Of a stretch of 64,000 nt of DNA, positions 62,021 through 64,000 are shown piece by piece (positions within the stretch are counted from its first letter, which is position 1; every line of letters begins with the position of its first letter). Made by a program: the position numbers and the translations under genes. The notes beneath the pieces were generated by a model. It was not told the DNA's origin. It ran no database searches and saw nothing but the letters and a program-made list of their open reading frames with translations. The DNA comes from Luidia sarsii. Its lineage: Eukaryota; Echinodermata; Asteroidea; Paxillosida; Luidiidae. The DNA lies in NCBI GenBank assembly GCA_949987565.1, contig OX465111.1, forward strand, positions 3,526,894 to 3,590,893. The letters run 5' to 3'.

Positions 62021-63000
62021 ACCGGGGGTAGGTCAATCTCATGACCAAAGCTATAATTAGAATCAGGCAAAGGATATGAGGGGAAATACACACACCTGTA
62101 CATGTACACGTATGTTGCAGCTACAGCAGACAGCTTTTTGCATCAGTGTACATGTGCTTAAGTGTGTTGTGTAGTCCTCCAGAAAAATGCTTGGCTGAAA
62201 AAAACAGCCAAGTTGTAATATATGTACACGAACATCAATTCACAAAAATCACATGTACATGTACCGGTAAATTATGTACATGTACTGTACATGTACAATG
62301 TACATGTACTACATTTACAGGCTTTCAGTTACTTACATGTACATGTATAGTGTGCTGTGTATGTTTTACCTTGCAAGTTGCACGCCTTTTCCCATTTGGT
62401 CTGATCTCATTCCGTAGCGAATCTAATTAATTTGATTAAAATCAATATTGCCATTTGCCAAATGGAATTTTCTATCAACCATGCACAGTGTACCGTAAAC
62501 CTACATGCATACATGTACAGTGTTTGCATTTTCAGCACCATTCATTATCAGACTGACTGCCAATCAAACGGTTCAACCATTGCCTCAAATCCCCAAGTAC
62601 TGTACATTTTCTTCTTTATTCAAAATCCCCAGGAATAATCTTTGGTGACTGTACAGACTACAGTATGTTTATTTGAAGACACATTATTATGTACAGTATT
62701 TGCTGGCCAATTTCTTTTCAATTATTTGCAAGCTACATGTACTATCTGAAGAGCAAATTTTCAGGTGGCCAATCGTTAAGATGGCTTTGAATTTTGGTAT
62801 TGCATTTCTAAGTCCAAATTAGCCAAATGTACAGGTACCAGACTGTACTACTACTAGCCAATTCATTGGTAGGTAATGTACAGTACTGTACCCTGTACAT
62901 GTACATGTACATGTACCTGTATGTACATTGTATGTAGCTGGCTACTCTTACATAAATTGACCCCACAATTTCCAATGGCCCTACTGTAAGCTGTATAGTT
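62021..63000. other. Non-coding stretch with TACATG clusters
   Basis: Dense GTACATGTAC/TGTACTGTACA runs at 62140-62350 and 62875-62935. No exon is recognised. Confidence 0.55.
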
Positions 63001-63004
63001 TTTG

Positions 63005-63465
63005 GTGGCAGCTGGAACCAGCCCACTGGAACTCAGGACACTGGATCCTAGGCTGCAGGAACCCAGGCCACTAGAACTTTGGCCATTGAAACTCAAGCCA
63101 CTGGAAACAAGGCCACTGGAACCCATGCCACTGGAACCCAGGCCACTGGAACCCAGGCTGCTGGAACCCAGGCTGCTGGAACCAAGGCCGCTGGAACCCA
63201 GGCTGCTGGTACAATGTAGTACCCAGGCCACTGGTACCCAGGCTGCTGGTACCCAGGCTGCTGGTAGTACCCTGGCCACTGGAACCCAGGCCGCTGGAAC
63301 CCAGGCTGCTGGTAGTATTCTGGCCACTGGAACCCAGGCTGCTGGAACTTAGGCCGCTGGAAACCAGGCTGCTGGAACCAGGCTGCTGGAACCCAGGCCA
63401 CTGGTACCCAGGCTGCTGGAACCCAGGCTGCTGGAACCCAGGCTGCTGGTAGAACCCAGGCTGCT
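63005..63465. repeat. 15-bp minisatellite
   Basis: About 30 units of GGAACCCAGGCTGCT / GGAACCCAGGCCACT. The 15-bp period and inserts that keep frame give an open minus-strand frame of GFQQP pentapeptides, but it lacks an ATG start and any non-repeat domain. Confidence 0.97.
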
Positions 63466-63854
63466 GTTTGTTTACATCATGTTCGGACTGAAACTTCCTA
63501 CAGTACATTAGTTTAGGTATTACCAAGTTGTGCTGCAATGAAAGTAGATCAAAGGGTGAAAGTCCTATCGGTGAAACTGTTATCTGCATGTGCAATACTG
63601 TACATGTATACTTGTACACATATTCACTATTTTTAGTATAAGCTCTGTATACTGGGGTATTGCTACACACAATGAACATGTACTGTACATGTACTGTACA
63701 GTGTATAAATGTACACAGTACTTGGGCACAGTTCCGGAGTAACTTCCTGTTAGTGTTAGAGGTTTTCCTGTCTTGCTTGGCTGGATGCAATGGAGGGCTA
63801 TTGTGCAAGAAACATCAAGGTGGAATCAGATTTTTTATTACCTGACTGCGATAT

Positions 63855-63960
63855 GCAATTGAAAAAGGTCCTGCTACATGTACATTGTACAAGTACATGT
63901 AGGTCCAGAACGTCAAGCCCTCTAAACTTTTGCAAAAATGGAGACCACTAAAAAGTCGTT
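63855..63960 (+). repeat. Family A copy interrupted by TACATGTA repeat
   Basis: GAAAAAGGTCCTGCTA is separated from GGTCCAGAACGTCAAGCC by an ACATGTACATTGTACAAGTA stretch; the rest, CTCTAAACTTTTGC and GGAGACCAC, follows. Confidence 0.75.
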
Positions 63961-64000
63961 TTGTACACTGAATCACATACATGTACACGCACAGTACTAC

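Noticed and set aside
63071..63808. 245-codon minus-strand pentapeptide frame
   Set aside because: It lies over a 15-bp minisatellite, begins at a TTG and has no recognisable non-repeat domain.

Overview
The window is metazoan nuclear DNA. It has split exons with GT/AG borders inside long introns, many interspersed repeats and simple sequence, and no operons. The one gene I can identify firmly is an orthologue of the ABL family of non-receptor tyrosine kinases, on the minus strand, so its 3' part lies at low coordinates. Three consecutive kinase-domain exons sit at 2713-2796, 1944-2121 and 1155-1339, and the exon for the first half of the SH3 domain sits at 6729-6914. Their lengths (84, 178 and 185 nt) match human ABL1 exons 5, 6 and 7 as I recall them (85, 178, 185 nt), and the intron positions match. 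The organism is probably a marine invertebrate, perhaps a deuterostome such as an echinoderm, hemichordate or amphioxus. That rests on general genome style (dense TACATGTA palindromes, short hairpin repeats, vertebrate-like ABL introns) and is not proven.

Layout: 1-800 is a 36-bp satellite; the exons downstream of kinase exon 7 lie beyond the left edge. 1155-2796 carries the three kinase exons with short, repeat-filled introns. 2933-3132 is an assembly gap. The end of SH3, the SH2 domain and the N-lobe start of the kinase (human exons 3 and 4) should lie between 2797 and 6728 but are not visible, so they may be in the gap. 6915-29442 is a 22.5-kb intron. 29443-29728 is a probable 5' coding exon in a CpG-rich island, with promoter-like motifs 1 kb upstream. 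44695-44815 is a second possible first exon in the same splice phase. No other protein-coding gene is convincing from 30 to 64 kb.

The rest is intronic or upstream DNA: a very abundant short hairpin repeat whose core has been amplified into a 26-bp satellite (41.2-41.8 kb), three or four other inverted-repeat or MITE-like families, tRNA-derived SINE fragments, two LINE 3' ends, about 3.5 kb of homopurine/homopyrimidine tracts, several minisatellites, and scattered repeat-poor islands that look like regulatory sequence. The kinase exon next to the gap is one base short, which breaks its frame; this is more likely a sequence error than a real mutation.
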